Assembly (NCBI GenBank): GCA_026315105.1
Contig: CM048750.1
Coordinates: 108,221,297-108,285,296 of the forward strand
Length of the DNA stretch: 64,000 nucleotides
From: Locusta migratoria
Lineage: Eukaryota > Arthropoda > Insecta > Orthoptera > Acrididae
Reading direction: 5' to 3'
Shown here: positions 44,545 through 54,435 of the stretch, in pieces
Layout: every line of letters begins with the position of its first letter
How positions within the stretch are numbered: the stretch's first letter is position 1
Notes under the pieces: model-generated
What the model was told of the DNA's origin: nothing
What the model saw: the letters and a program-made list of their open reading frames with translations, nothing else
Database searches by the model: none
Program-made: the position numbers and the translations under genes

Positions 44545-45240
44545 TTTTTCCTTCTCTCAGATCTCTCGTGGAAACTAAACATTCTGTAGCCACCTCTGGA
44601 ATGATTTGAGCAGTTTATGGCTGTAGTGGCCCACAAGTATGAAGTGCGCGCCACCTTCTTTCGCCGCACGCCGCCATGCACGCACGGCGCAGAGTTTTTA
44701 CGACTTCAGCCACGAGCGCCCTCTGCTGCAACTCCGCTCGTGGCCACTACTGCTGTATCGACCACTTGGGACTGAGAAAGGCACCAGTTAAGACTTGGGA
44801 ATCAGATAGGCACCAGTTAAGACTTGGCTATCGGATAGGCACTAGGAATTATCAGAAGGCAGGCCTCTATCTAATCTATGTATTAGCATTCTGCAGTCAA
44901 GAACTATGTAAAAGTTAAGTATTTCTAACTCTCTATGAAATATATATCTGCTGTCCCACTAGCTGGTCACCTCAGTACCTGCACACGCGTGCTTCCTTTA
45001 TTCCTGTGTCGGTCTCTTTCTACTCGGTCACCGACACCTACGACAACCGGCGGACGAGACACAAAAGCGGCGACGAGGCAGGGACACAAAAGTGGCGACG
45101 AGGATGGGGGTACAAAAATTGGCAACGCAATCACCGATAATTTCGTGCTGAAGTGCAGTGACGTAAACCTTATAGCACCGTAGTATGTTTACGAGTTACG
45201 AGAATGAAAATGGCGGATGCGTCAGCTCGTACTTATAGGA
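44545..45240 (+). repeat. Dispersed repeat R, copy 2, split by LTR
   Basis: CTCTCAGATCTCTCGTGGAA to TTTATGGC (44621), then the LTR element, then GGCAACGCAATCACCGATAA to ACGAGAATGAAAATGGCGG and TCGTACTTATAGGAGC (to about 45240). Removing the insertion restores the same order as copy 1. Confidence 0.75.
44622..45117 (+). mobile_element. Solo LTR-like element, copy 1
   Basis: It begins TGTAGTGGCCCACAAGTATG and ends GGGGGTACAAAAA. Flanks ATGGC and TTGGC fit a 5-bp duplication, and the break in repeat R is exactly resolved. It aligns in inverted orientation with 53281-53743. Near its 3' end three 25-28-bp units of the form GGCGACGAGG...ACAAAAG are repeated. The last begins TGGCGACGAGGATGGG, exactly complementary to the 3' end of the animal tRNA-Ser(GCT) plus CCA as I remember it, the kind of match expected of a primer binding site. 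Confidence 0.7.
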
Positions 45241-45560
45241 GCGTTAACAGTAGCAGACGCTGCAGGAGAGATGTTTTGTATCGGGGTATGAACTTCGGTC
45301 AATGTTCAGAGAGCAGGTGTTACTCTAAGAGACAACAAATATATTGTTTCCTCTTACGAATATCTCGCAAAACGACTACGAAGATAAAATTAGAAGATTT
45401 GGGTCCACATGGAGGCTTAACTACTATAATTTTTCCCGCGAACCACACGCGACAGGAATAGGAGGAGGGAAGGACAATATTACACAAAAAATTCTCCTCG
45501 ACATACCGTGAAGTAGGTTACGGATTATGGATGTAGATGTAAAAGTGCCAGCAGCACGTG
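45241..45560. other. No recognised feature
   Basis: A short stretch between repeat R and a SINE relic. An 85-codon frame at 45204-45461 has no motif. Confidence 0.4.
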
Positions 45561-45569
45561 CACCTGGGT

Positions 45570-45745
45570 GCGAACTCCGGACATAAGACAGATGGCGGGA
45601 GGATGAAGTGTACCCGCTCCCATCACAGGTTCGAATCCTCCCTCAGACATGAGTGTGAGTGCTGTCCTCAGCATAAGGTAGTTTTTAAGTAGTATGAAAG
45701 TCTAGACACCGATGATCCTACTACTTTGGACCCTTATTAACGTAA
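45570..45745 (+). mobile_element. SINE-L copy 17, degraded
   Basis: Box B CAGGTTCGAATCCTCCC (45626-45642) and the body TAAGGTAGTTTTTAAGTAGT...GACACCGATGATCC are readable. The head and 3' end are eroded. Confidence 0.65.
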
Positions 45746-45809
45746 ACTATGAAAACTAAGAAGGTTTTAGGAATGGGGGGCAGGTTGCTGGGTCGATCGC
45801 CGATAAAAC

Positions 45810-46300
45810 AACAATTACGAACAACTTAGACTGGAGAGAACACACAGAAATATTATGGGGAAGGCGAACCAAAGATTACGTTTCATTGTCAGAATGCTTC
45901 GAAGATGCACCAGCTCCACCAAAGAGACTGCCTACATCACACTTGTGCGTCCTCTCCTGGAGTACTGTTGCCCCTTGTGGGACCCTCACCAGGTGGGACT
46001 GACAGAAGATATTGAGAACGTTCAGAGAATGGCAGCTCGTTTTGTTTTATCACGTTACGGGGGGGGGGGGTGGAGGGGGGAAGCGTCACGAAAATGTTGC
46101 ACGAATTGGGGTGGAAATCATTAAAAGAAAGACATTCATTGCGGCGTGATCTGTTTGCGAAGTTTCAATCACCGGTGTTCTCTCTTTCCCCGTGCTGTTA
46201 GAGAATGGAACGGTAGAGAAAAGTTATGAAAGTGGTTAATGAACCCTCTGCCAGGCACTTAAATGTGATTTGCAGAGTATCTATGTAGATGTAGATAAAA
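45810..46300 (+). pseudogene. LINE RT C-terminus and 3' end
   Basis: It begins with a degraded NLDWREHT block. The 89-codon frame (45855-46124) reads GKANQRLRFIVRMLRRCTSS, YITLVRPLLEYCCPLWDPHQ, ENVQRMAARFVLSRYG. This is the conserved LVRP.LEY.C.VWDP...IQRRAARF region after the RT core. A run of G (46061-46080) breaks the frame. The 3' end GTATCTATGTAGATGTAGAT at 46276-46298 is the typical (GATGTA) terminus of this LINE. Confidence 0.85.
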
Positions 46301-46536
46301 GAGGGGTGCTGGCGCTCATCAGTCAATTCATCAGCGCACCTGGTGATGGCAACGTTGTCGTCTGCCGAAATATCGTGCCTGTTGGACACTGCCAATCGTC
46401 AGTTTACCCGTGAATTATTCCAGTATGAAGTACGCCGAGACACGCTGAAGAATCACATCTTCTTCTTCTTGTTTCGTATGTTTTATTTACGAGCTACGAG
46501 AATGAAAATGGCGGATACGTCAGCTCGTACTTCTAC

Positions 46537-47476
46537 ACAACCATACTCCGCAAGCCACCTGACGGTGTGTGGCGGAGGGTACCTTGAGTATCACTATCGA
46601 TTTTCCTTCCTATTCCAGTCACGTATTGTTCGCGGAAAGAAGGATTGTCGATATACCTCTGTGTGGGCTCTAATCTCTCTGATTTTATCCTCACGGTCTC
46701 TTCGCGAGCTATACGTAGGAGGGAGCAATATCATGCTAGACTCCTCGGTAAAGGTATGTTCTCGAAACTTCTACAAAAGCCCGTACCGAGCGACAGAGCG
46801 TCTCTCCTGCAGAGTCTTCCACTGGAGTTTGTCGATCATCTGCGTAACGCTTTCACGATTACCAAATGATCCTGTAACGAAGCGCGCTGCCCTCCGTTGG
46901 ATGTTCTCTACCTCCTCTATCAATTCCACCTGGTACGGATCCCACACCGGTGAGCAGTATTCAAGCAGTAGGGGAATAAGTGTACTGTAACCTACTTCCT
47001 TTGTTTTCGGACTGCATTTCCTTAGTATTGTTCCAATGAATCTGGCATCTGCTTTACCGAAGATTGATTTTATATGGTCGTTCCATTTTAAATCCCTCCT
47101 AATGACTACTCCCAGATACTTTATGGAATTAACTGCTTCCAGTTGCTGCCCTACTATAGTGTAGCTAAATGATAAAGGACCTTTCTTTCTGTGTATTCGC
47201 AGCACATTGCACTTGTCTACACTGAGATTTAGTTGCCATTCCCTGCACCATGCGCCAGTTCTATGCAGATCCTCCTGCATTCCAATACAATTTTCCATTG
47301 TTACAACCTCTATATACTACAGCATCACCCTCAAAAAGCCTCAGTGAACTTCCGATGTTATCCACAAGGTCATTTATATATATCGTGAACAGCAACGGAC
47401 ACACGACAGTTCCCTGTGGCACACCTGACATAACTCCTACTTCAGAAAACTTCTCTCCATTGAGAATGACCTGTTA
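46537..47476 (-). mobile_element. LINE insertion, 5'-truncated
   Basis: A minus-strand LINE with its 3' untranslated region at the left (CATACTCCGCAAGCCACCTG, GTGTGGCGGAGGGTACC). Its coding region extends to 47476, where it is truncated within the RT. It is younger than repeat R, which it splits. Confidence 0.88.
46771..47476 (-). pseudogene. LINE reverse transcriptase, mutated catalytic block
   Basis: From 47476 down the order is ILNGEKFSEVGVMSGVPQGT, LLFTIYINDLVDNIG, LRLFEGDAVVYR. The expected catalytic FADD reads FEGD, so the aspartate pair is broken. After a frame change the 175-codon frame (47298-46771) continues with ENCIGMQEDLHRTGAWCREW, LSVDKCNVLRIHRKKG, SIKYLGVVIRRDLKWNDHI and LLEYCSPVWDPYQVELIEEV, then IQRRAARFVTGSF. 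The order is that of the palm end, thumb and C-terminal region of a Jockey-like LINE ORF2. Plus-strand frames over it are shadows. Confidence 0.9.
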
Positions 47477-47519
47477 GGAGCCTTATCATACAAGGAAGCC
47501 ACAGACTCACTTCTGTTGC

Positions 47520-48060
47520 AGCCCTGTTATTTCCGTTCGAGAACCTGCAGCACCAAAGTGTTCCCCCCGCCGTCTCTGGAGTGTGCTGCCCCTGGGGGCA
47601 TTCCGGCCACGTAAGCGTCGGGTGACGTCGGCCTACGCGCATTCGTTTCGCCGCCCTCCCCGCACAGTAGTCCTGAGGGGGCTCGCCCGCCAGCGGAGCA
47701 GGATTTATAGACGGAGTTGGGGCGGACGTTTCCAATTGGCAGGCGCATTTTTCGCGGCGCCGCTGTTTGCCAGGCCCTATGATTTATCGGACGACTGAGG
47801 CGGAACAGCAGAGGCCGCGCCGGTCTGCTCTGCTGTACTGTTCTGTGCTGTGGCTGCGCTCATCTTTATGGATGACGGCCGGCCTCTGCCCCCGCCCTAA
47901 TGAATGGAGGCCCGGGATCAACACAGGGGGCCGGGCCGGGCACTGAGCGCGCAAAGCTGTGCGATCACGGCACGGGAGCCAGTGCGCCAGTGGAAAACGC
48001 TGGCAGATTGTTCGTTCCGGCGTCCAGTCTGACCCCAACATTCATGCCTCCTCGACATTT
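47520..48060. promoter_or_regulatory. CpG-rich island
   Basis: GC- and CpG-rich DNA with no repeat signature, containing GATTTATAG (47701), ATGATTTATCGG and CCTAATGAATGG. Four overlapping frames of 70-97 codons on both strands are compositional. This may be conserved single-copy regulatory DNA. Confidence 0.3.
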
Positions 48061-48170
48061 TGGATGATAGATCGCAATTGTGCAATCCTTTTTGTTCTTG
48101 CACAACTTGTTGCAGCAGTCTAGCTGCCATCTTCGGATGCCTTTACATTAGACTACCTGCATACAAACTA

Positions 48171-48194
48171 CCATCATCATCATCATCATCATCA
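48171..48194. repeat. (CAT)n microsatellite
   Basis: About eight CAT units. Confidence 0.95.
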
Positions 48195-48251
48195 TCTTGG
48201 ACAGTTTCCAGCCTCTGGCCGAGTTTGGTTCGAACATAAGCCTGTCCATCG

Positions 48252-48520
48252 TGAACACACACCAGATGTATTTCGCAGCATTGGCCGTTAATGTTTTATT
48301 TAAAAAAAAAAAAACACAGATCGATTTCAATCACCTAGTGATCATCTTCAGTGTCCTTCAAACGAGCATATGAATGCCCTGAATGTAGTTACATTCAGGG
48401 CACTCATATGCACGTTTGAAGGACACTGAAGATGATCACTAGGTGATTGAAATCGATCAGTTTTTTTAAAAAAATAAAACATTAGTGGCCAATGCTGCGA
48501 AATACATCTGGTGTGTTCAT
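48252..48520. repeat. Near-perfect palindrome with hammerhead-like arms
   Basis: Arms 48252-48387 and 48390-48520 match almost base for base, including GATGTATTTCGCAGCATTGG and CTAGTGATCATCTTCAGTGT. They meet at TGAATGTAGTTACATTCA. Each arm carries an outward hammerhead-like motif. The right one (48426-48458) reads CTGAAGA, T, GATCAC/GTGATT, GAAA, ATCGAT, C. Confidence 0.9.
48423..48461 (+). ncRNA. Hammerhead-like motif
   Basis: The box CTGAAGA matches CUGANGA exactly. One unpaired T precedes a 6-bp stem II (GATCAC/GTGATT, one wobble). GAAA, the palindrome ATCGAT and C17 follow. In the left-arm copy (48355-48320, minus) ACA before the box can pair with TGT after C17. The extra T before stem II departs from the usual core. 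Confidence 0.45.
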
Positions 48521-48524
48521 CACT

Positions 48525-49000
48525 GAGTGGTCGTGGAGCACCTCCAGGAAATAGAATCAAACCTCTCCATCGTCCTCTGTCTTCCCACCATCCCTCCGTC
48601 TTCACCTTGGTCCAGTCTTCTTCTTTCTTCTTTACACCTTCCTCCACTCCTTTCAGCCATCTGTCTCTCGGTATTCCTCTTAGACTCCTTCCAGTTTCAT
48701 CTCGTGTATCCTTCTGGCTATCCTCCTCGCCTCCATCCGCTTAATATGCCCATACCATTTCAGCCTTGATTTCACAATCACCTCTTGTAATGGTTCCAAC
48801 TTCATTAACTCTCTGATCCTCTCATATCTTAACATGCCTATCTTTGACACTCCAATACTGTTTCTCAAGAATTTCATCTCACTAGCTTGTAATTTCCTTT
48901 CCTCTCTTCCTTTCATAACCTACTTTTCAGACGCATATGTCAGGATCGGGACATAGTATGACCGGTCTATAACTATTTTACTTCTAAGGGGTACACAAAA
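48525..49000 (-). pseudogene. LINE RT C-terminal remnant
   Basis: Minus strand: YVPILTYASEK near 48950, then the 78-codon frame (48916-48680) ERKLQASEMKFLRNSIGVSK, RYERIRELMKLEPLQEVIVK, SRLKWYGHIKRMEARRIARR. It continues in another frame with KKKEEDWTKVKTEGWWEDRG. LRWYGHVxRM and W.DR..WR are the usual C-terminal landmarks of endonuclease/RT LINEs. It abuts the palindrome at 48520. Confidence 0.85.
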
Positions 49001-49688
49001 TACCATTTACATAAAATAACTGCAAGCTTATGGTCGCTTATGGTGAGAATTGTAGTTTAAAAATGGTTTGTATCATCTTACATTTTATATGAACATCACT
49101 AATACATTTAGTACTATGCGAGACGTTTACTAAATAACAGACTCCAGAGATGCTGTTTAAGAGACTTTTTGTTATTCCACTAGATGGCAGTACAGTGTTA
49201 ATATATTGTATTGACGTTAGATGGCGTTACAGTGTTCGGCGGTTATTGGTATAATAACGATCTGCCTCCAACTTCAGCTTATTGTTTAAATTTAATTTTT
49301 TTATTTATTGGCACGTACTAAAGGATAGCACTACAATAAATTTATCATCAGAAGCCGAGGTAATTGCAAAAATAAAGTTGTGTGTGACTTGTCTGCCTAC
49401 TACAGCGGCAACACGCACGACACAAAGGCGTCGTGGGTTGCCGGGCAGCTAGGCGAGCAATCCACGGGCACACACGAGTTCGCAGGCGGCGGAATTGGTG
49501 AAAAACGGAATTGTTAAAGTATTGAACTGCAACCCAGTGCTCCTTTAATTTTGTGTATTTTGTTCCGATGTAACATTTGCATACAGTCAGAGGTGTACTG
49601 GCTTTTTTGTTGTATTTCTAATAAACTGTATTCAAGAAATACACGAGTGACATTCTTGCAGTAGATTCATCAATGAGGACGAAACGTG
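49001..49688. other. No recognised gene; short direct repeat
   Basis: TAGATGGCAGTACAGTGTTA (near 49181) and TAGATGGCGTTACAGTGTTC (near 49219) are a 38-bp-spaced direct repeat. Nothing else recognised. Confidence 0.4.
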
Positions 49689-50055
49689 ATGCGTGCCGGG
49701 ATAGCTCAGTCGTTCCTTATGTGTACTTTGCCACCAGACTAAGTTGTACTACACTATAAAGAAACTTTTGATTCAATCGGGAAGTTTGTAACAACAAAGC
49801 GGAATTATGGAAAAGTATGATATGAATAACGGTAAATTCTAGTACCCCAATGTATCAGTAGAAGTTTTACTTTATTTCTTCCTATCCTTACTTTTTTGAA
49901 TTTCATTTGCAAGTATATATTTTGAGAATGTAAAGGCAATGATGAGTTTCTAACGCTCAAGAATTTAATTTATTTACATTGATTAGTGTATCTCAGTAAA
50001 CAAAAAGAAATTAAGATTACCTGACATCGTCTGGTCTGGAGGCGATCAATTCGTT

Positions 50056-50531
50056 TTATAGTTTCCAAATGATAAGCCAAGATCGCAAACTAACAATTGA
50101 TTAAGTGACGACCGGTTTCGGTGCACTGTGTCACCATCATCTGGTCATATATATATGTTATAATCTGGTAATTTGTCAAAAATATAAAAGACATGCAAGA
50201 AATAACGTAAAAACATAAAAAATAACATACATTTGGGGTGAAGAGGCACTTAACCTTCCTTGTTAAAAAATTGGGTATAAAATAGCAAGTGCAACATTGC
50301 ACTTAGTCACTATACCCAATTTTTAACAAGGAAGGTTAAGTGCCTCTTAACCCCAAATGTATGTTATTTTTTATGTTTTTACGTTATTTCTTGCATGTCT
50401 TTTATATTTTTGACAAATTACCAGATTATAACATATATATATATGACCAGATGATGGTGACACAGTGCACCGAAACCGGTCGTCACTTAATTGTTAGTTT
50501 GCGATCTTGGATTGTCATTTGGAAACTATAA
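50056..50531. repeat. Large near-perfect palindrome, arms 221-224 bp
   Basis: Arms 50056-50279 and 50311-50531 match at nearly every base. The loop 50280-50310 itself folds (AAGTGCAA/TTGCACTT). Each arm contains a TA run and the motif GATGATGGTGACACAGTGCA followed by CCGAAACCGGTCGTCAC. It interrupts the SINE above. 70-codon frames mirrored on both strands follow from the symmetry. Confidence 0.95.
50444..50485 (+). ncRNA. Hammerhead-like motif
   Basis: TGAC (stem I), CAGATGA (box, U4 changed to A), T, GGTG/CACC stem II, GAAA, the palindrome ACCGGT (A15.1...U16.1), C17, then GTCA pairing with TGAC. The mirror copy is in the left arm on the minus strand (about 50101-50142). Confidence 0.45.
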
Positions 50532-50811
50532 AGCAAAAAGAAAGTTGTATAAAGCGCTTGTATGCGAAAGGCAAAGGTCCGAAGCTCAAATGTTCCAGCA
50601 CAAAATTTTAATCTGCCAAGAAGTGTCTCATCAAACTATTTAGTAAAGCCACATATTCACTCATATTGTTCAAATTAGGCCATAAATATTTACACAAAAA
50701 CTGCAAGAGTTGTATTTAAAAACGCATGTGTCACGTACAGTTTTATATTGAGTGATATGTACTATATATCAATTTGATACAATATGCAATTGGACCAAGA
50801 CAGTTTTTACT

Positions 50812-51009
50812 CAATAAATGTTTAAATGTTTGTGAATTTACGGGACGTACCTTCTTTGGTTATTAGTCACTAGGCTTACAAACCACATGATCTAGATTAA
50901 AATAACTTATACTAAGGCCAACACACACGCCCATGCCCGAGGGAGCATCGAGAACCTCCCCTGGCGAGCAACCACGCGCTACGCAGTAAAGCACCTTAGA
51001 CCAGCGCGG
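50812..51009 (-). mobile_element. SINE-L copy 18, subfamily 2
   Basis: Perfect 11-bp duplication CAGTTTTTACT at 50801-50811 and 51010-51020. Body and head are diverged but complete. Confidence 0.88.
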
Positions 51010-51020
51010 CAGTTTTTACT

Positions 51021-51700
51021 GTTATAACTATTTATGCAGCATCTATGAGAGATGTCTCTAAGTGTAACCTTATCAGAAAGAATATTAAGACATATCTATC
51101 AACTACTTACATTTTTACATAATACACTACTGGCCATTAAATTTACTACATCAAGAAGAAATTCATATGATAAACGGGTATTCATTGGACAAATATATTA
51201 TACAAGCAGAGTTATTTATTCTTATATTTCCTTATTCGTATGCTTATCCTTACAGAGAAAGAGCTGATGACGTAGTACGCATAGACCAAAGATATGATCT
51301 GTGGCATCACGTTTCGCTGTATGTAACCTACTTCCTATAGAGTCGCAAACGTCATCGCTGGCCTTCAGTCCGAATTTTTTTATAATTTGACGACTTTCAA
51401 CTAACATATCTGCCACCCCTTATAGCTATCGGCATGGAACTGCTATGGTGTACAACGGGTGCATTCGTACAACAATTACACACAGACCTTTCGTTTGCGT
51501 TCTGTAGTTTTCGCTCCAGAACGAAATATTAACACACACGTAGAATTTTATATACATCGATAACTTTCCAGCCCAGAATACTACACCCTTTTATCATTAT
51601 CAACCCTCAAGCAATAATGCAACCAATAAACCCATTTTCAAAGTGTAAATATAATTTTAAAGAGTAATTATTGTTCCGCGTTATATTCTTCAAATTACTA
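51021..51700. other. No recognised feature
   Basis: The two overlapping frames (51052-51267 plus, 51222-51416 minus) have no motif. Confidence 0.4.
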
Positions 51701-51710
51701 AATATCTATC

Positions 51711-51995
51711 ATATCGCTATAAAACCATGCCTAAAACCTTCCTCAGGTATAAAATAGTGACTGTACAAATATTTAAGTCTCTGCGTCTTGTCGTTCGGAC
51801 GCGATAAGCGTACACGGAACACACATTCACATTAATATATATAGATAAATAGCTATCCTATCGCCATAAATCCGTGCCTAAAACCTTCCTCGGGTAGACA
51901 TTAGTAAGTGTACAAATTTTTAGCTCTTTATGTCTTGTGGTTCAGACGTGATAAACGTACACCGAACAGACATTCACATTTATAGATATAGACTA
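51711..51995. repeat. Two tandem ~141-bp units
   Basis: ATATCGCTATAAAACCATGC...CCTTCCTCAGGTA and CTATCGCCATAAATCCGTGC...CCTTCCTCGGGTA. Both end in CAC..AACACACATTCACATT or CGAACAGACATTCACATT then TATAGATA. The end resembles Helitron-like left ends seen in reverse, but this is uncertain. Confidence 0.65.
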
Positions 51996-52002
51996 GAACT
52001 GA

Positions 52003-52440
52003 CATGTGATTACATTGTCACGCAGTTTGGGTGCATAGGTCCGGAGAAATCAGTACCCAGAACCACCACCTCTGGCCGTAATAACGGCCTTGATACGCCA
52101 GGGAATTGAGTCAAACATAGCTTTGATGGCGTGTACATGATACCACAGTTCCTCAAGAGTAATGACTGGCGTATTGTGACGAGCCATTTGCTCGGCCACC
52201 ACTGACGAAACATTTTCAATTGGTGAGAGATCTGGAGAATGTGCTGGGCAGTAGTCGAACATTTTCTGCGACCAACGCGAGCAGCAATGTCGCGATACGA
52301 GGAACAGCAATTGCGATAGGCTACAATCCGACTTTTATCATAGTCGGAAACGTGATGGTACGCATTTCTCTCCATTACACGAGGCATCACAACAAAATTA
52401 TGCTCCGTAAGGCTGTGCGTATCCGTCCTCACCACCGTGA
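52003..52440 (-). mobile_element. Deleted Tc1-like transposon
   Basis: Minus strand: an N-terminal HTH (SDYDKSRIVAYRNCCSSYRD, IAARVGR) is fused after a deletion to the C-terminal catalytic end DYCPAHSPDLSPIENVSSVV. VITLEELWYHVHAIKAMFDS and IPWRIKAVITARGGGSGYWF follow. The middle of the transposase with the first two aspartates is gone; the PIEN glutamate remains. No start-to-stop frame survives. Terminal repeats were not clearly located. Confidence 0.85.
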
Positions 52441-52840
52441 TGCAAGCAACCTTCCTGTCCCTTCTTCTCCTCCCCTATCCCCTCATCGAAGAGTATGATT
52501 CGGAATGCGGCAGTCGTAGGTGGCGGGTATGTGAATGAAGTGTGATTGTGTGTCCTTCAGTCTGAAGAAGCCCACGGCCGATAACTTAAGCCTTACAAGT
52601 GTGTGCGTGTGTGTGTTTTCAGTGCCTGTCGAAGCTCATCGTTATGAGCTGTAACCTGTCCTTATTCCATCGTTGAATTCCAATCTGTAGTTTCCATTTT
52701 TTTAAGTTAGTTTTTCCCTACATCTCCCCTTGAAGTTGGCGATGTGACACGAATAACGATCTGTGTAGAGGTACTTGAAGTCACTGCTTTAATGGGGAAC
52801 AGTGTCGTAACTGCAGGTTAAAGATGCGCGATAAGTTTAG
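52441..52840. other. Possible old repeat
   Basis: TCAGTCTGAAGAAGCCCACG...GATAACTTAAGCC then a TGTGTGCGTGTGTGTG run and GTGCCTGTCG resembles a recurring orthopteran repeat (CTGAAGAAGG...GAAAGCTTA). Its class is unknown. Confidence 0.3.
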
Positions 52841-52849
52841 GCGTGTTCC

Positions 52850-53275
52850 GAGGAGGCAGGCTTGCTGCGGAACTTTTCACCTGTTAATCAAGCTGCAGGG
52901 AAAGTCAAGTTGCTGGCAACAAATTTCTAGTGCCCAGGCCGGCTGAATAAAACAAGGGATTCAGAGTCTGCAGAAGTAGGCGCCCAGCCCGCCCCTTCCC
53001 CCTCGGTATTAATTACTTTGCAGCAGCTGGAGGCGCGACGCAAAGGTATTAAGACTGCCTCGTGGGGGTGGGGGAAGACGTAGTGGGGGGGGGGGGGGGG
53101 TAGGGGTTGGCAGATCACAGCCGCGTTAACGAGGCGCTCGCAATTAGAGCAGCGGGGGACCTCTGTGACGAGCCAATCAGGCGGGCGGCGGCCTCGCCTT
53201 CTCAGGTGTCCGATCTGGGATTCAGCAGCTCTGCCGTACAGACCTCGACGAGAAGATGTAATAACACACAAGCAG
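52850..53275. promoter_or_regulatory. GC-rich island with CCAAT and TAATTA sites
   Basis: It contains GGTATTAATTAC (53004), CGCAATTAGAG (53139), GAGCCAATCAGGCG (53169) and a G run at 53087-53101. Frames on both strands are compositional. A solo LTR abuts it at 53281. Confidence 0.3.
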
Positions 53276-53280
53276 GGACC

Positions 53281-53743
53281 TTTTGTATTCCATCCGCCGG
53301 TTGTCTTAGGTGTCGGTAGCCGAGTGGAGAGAGAGAGAGACCGACACAGTAATAAAGGATGCACGCGTGTGCAGGTACGGAGGTGACCAGCCAGTGGGAC
53401 AGAAACACTACAGTAAATTAGAACGATATATATTTTTCATACAGACTTAGTAATACTTAACTTTCACATCTTGACTGCAGAATGCTGATATATAGATTAG
53501 ATAGAGTCCTGCCTACAGATGATTCCTAGTGCCTATCCGATAGCCTAACTGGTGCCTATCTGATTCCCAAGTGTCAACTGGTTCCTATCTGATTCCCAAG
53601 TGGCCGATGCATCAGTCGTGGCCACGAGCGGAGTTGCAGCAGACGGCGCTCGTGGCTGAAGTCGTAAGAACGCCGAGCAGTGCGTGCATGGCGGCGCGCG
53701 GCAAAAGTAGGGGGCGCGTACTTTATACTTGTGCGACACCACA
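53281..53743 (-). mobile_element. Solo LTR-like element, copy 2
   Basis: 463 bp flanked by a perfect 5-bp duplication GGACC (53276-53280 and 53744-53748). Minus strand begins TGTGGTGTCGCACAAGTATA and ends GGATGGAATACAAAA. It aligns end to end with 44622-45117 but has only one terminal unit and no tRNA-Ser-complementary stretch. No coding. A solo LTR is the simplest reading. Confidence 0.8.
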
Positions 53744-53952
53744 GGACCAGCTAATAAAAACGGCACAGCTACGTAGCTGGCAGGACATCAAAACCAGTCG
53801 GAAGGAACTTAGTAGATCGTACAACCGTACAGAACGAATCTCTTGCAGTCTGTGTTACTGCAGCTGACTTAGAAAGAACTCTTCGAGTGCGAGGTCGTAC
53901 GTTCTGTGTTGACAAGTACGAGAGGAACCAAACTAAACTTCTCAAAGCAAAT

Positions 53953-54090
53953 AGGATTATGGAAACCCAACGCTTCATCCCCGACTGCGGAGAACATTTT
54001 CAAGGGGGCTTCGGTCAGTAGCGAGCCACGATCCCCCTTGAAAAGACCTCCGCAGTCGGGGACGAAACGTTGGTTTTCCATAATAAATCC
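53953..54090. repeat. Palindromic foldback
   Basis: Arms 53953-54008 and 54033-54090 (GGATTATGGAAA, CCCCGACTGCGGAG, TTCAAGGGGG). The right arm contains CGGGGACGAAACGTTGG, a GAAA-ACGT block like those of the hammerhead-like motifs. Its box region (CTTGAAAAGA) is degenerate. Confidence 0.8.
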
Positions 54091-54425
54091 ACAAGACCAC
54101 GGCATAATAGCCCGGAAATGTTTAGTGATTTTGACACATCCCGGCCGTGCACTGTGCGCAGCGACGTGTTGGGCACAGTGGCGAGCAGCAAGAGGAACAA
54201 CGCCGCTAGTTAGGCAGGCTAAAACTGAATTTTATGCGTCAACGGGTAGCGCTCTTTAGGTTAGGAACGGCAGAGCAGCCAATCATGAGTCGAGTTATGC
54301 CGAAGAATAAGATTTGACGGTGAACAAAAATGGTCACTTTCAAAAGCCATTAGCGGTGATTTGCATGAACGCTCGCAAACGACAAATATTTAAGGTACTG
54401 TTAGGAAGGGTAATTTGTTGATCGT
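54091..54425. other. No recognised feature
   Basis: Nothing supported beyond frames extending from the foldback. Confidence 0.4.
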
Positions 54426-54435
54426 CAAAACTTTC

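Larger units (their letters stand above)
46475..47515. repeat. Dispersed repeat R, copy 3, split by LINE
   Basis: TATGTTTTATTTACGAGCTA to TCGTACTTCT (46474-46536) is the left part. TAGGAGCCTTATCATACAAG to CACAGACTCACTTCT (47477-47513) is the right part. Copy 1 has these joined as TACTTCTAGGAGC. Confidence 0.75.
49689..50630 (+). mobile_element. tRNA-headed SINE split by an 838-bp insertion
   Basis: GCCGGGATAGCTCAGTCG (49688-49705) is the 5' half of the tRNA-like head of the 11942 family. The rest, AGCGCTTGTATGCGAAAGGC, AAAGGTCC and AATTTTAATCTGCCAAGAAG, appears at 50552-50625. The material between includes the large palindrome 50056-50531. Confidence 0.7.

Noticed and set aside
48511..48769. 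Proline/serine-rich plus-strand frames
   Set aside because: Antisense shadows of the LINE C-terminal remnant on the minus strand.
50090..50531. Two near-identical 63-70 codon frames on opposite strands
   Set aside because: Mirror images caused by the palindrome.
50056..50531. CRISPR-like array
   Set aside because: Only one inverted pair is present, with no regular direct repeats or spacers, and the genome is clearly eukaryotic.
53107..54259. Frames of 61-145 codons on both strands
   Set aside because: They cross the solo LTR and foldback boundaries, so they cannot be single genes.
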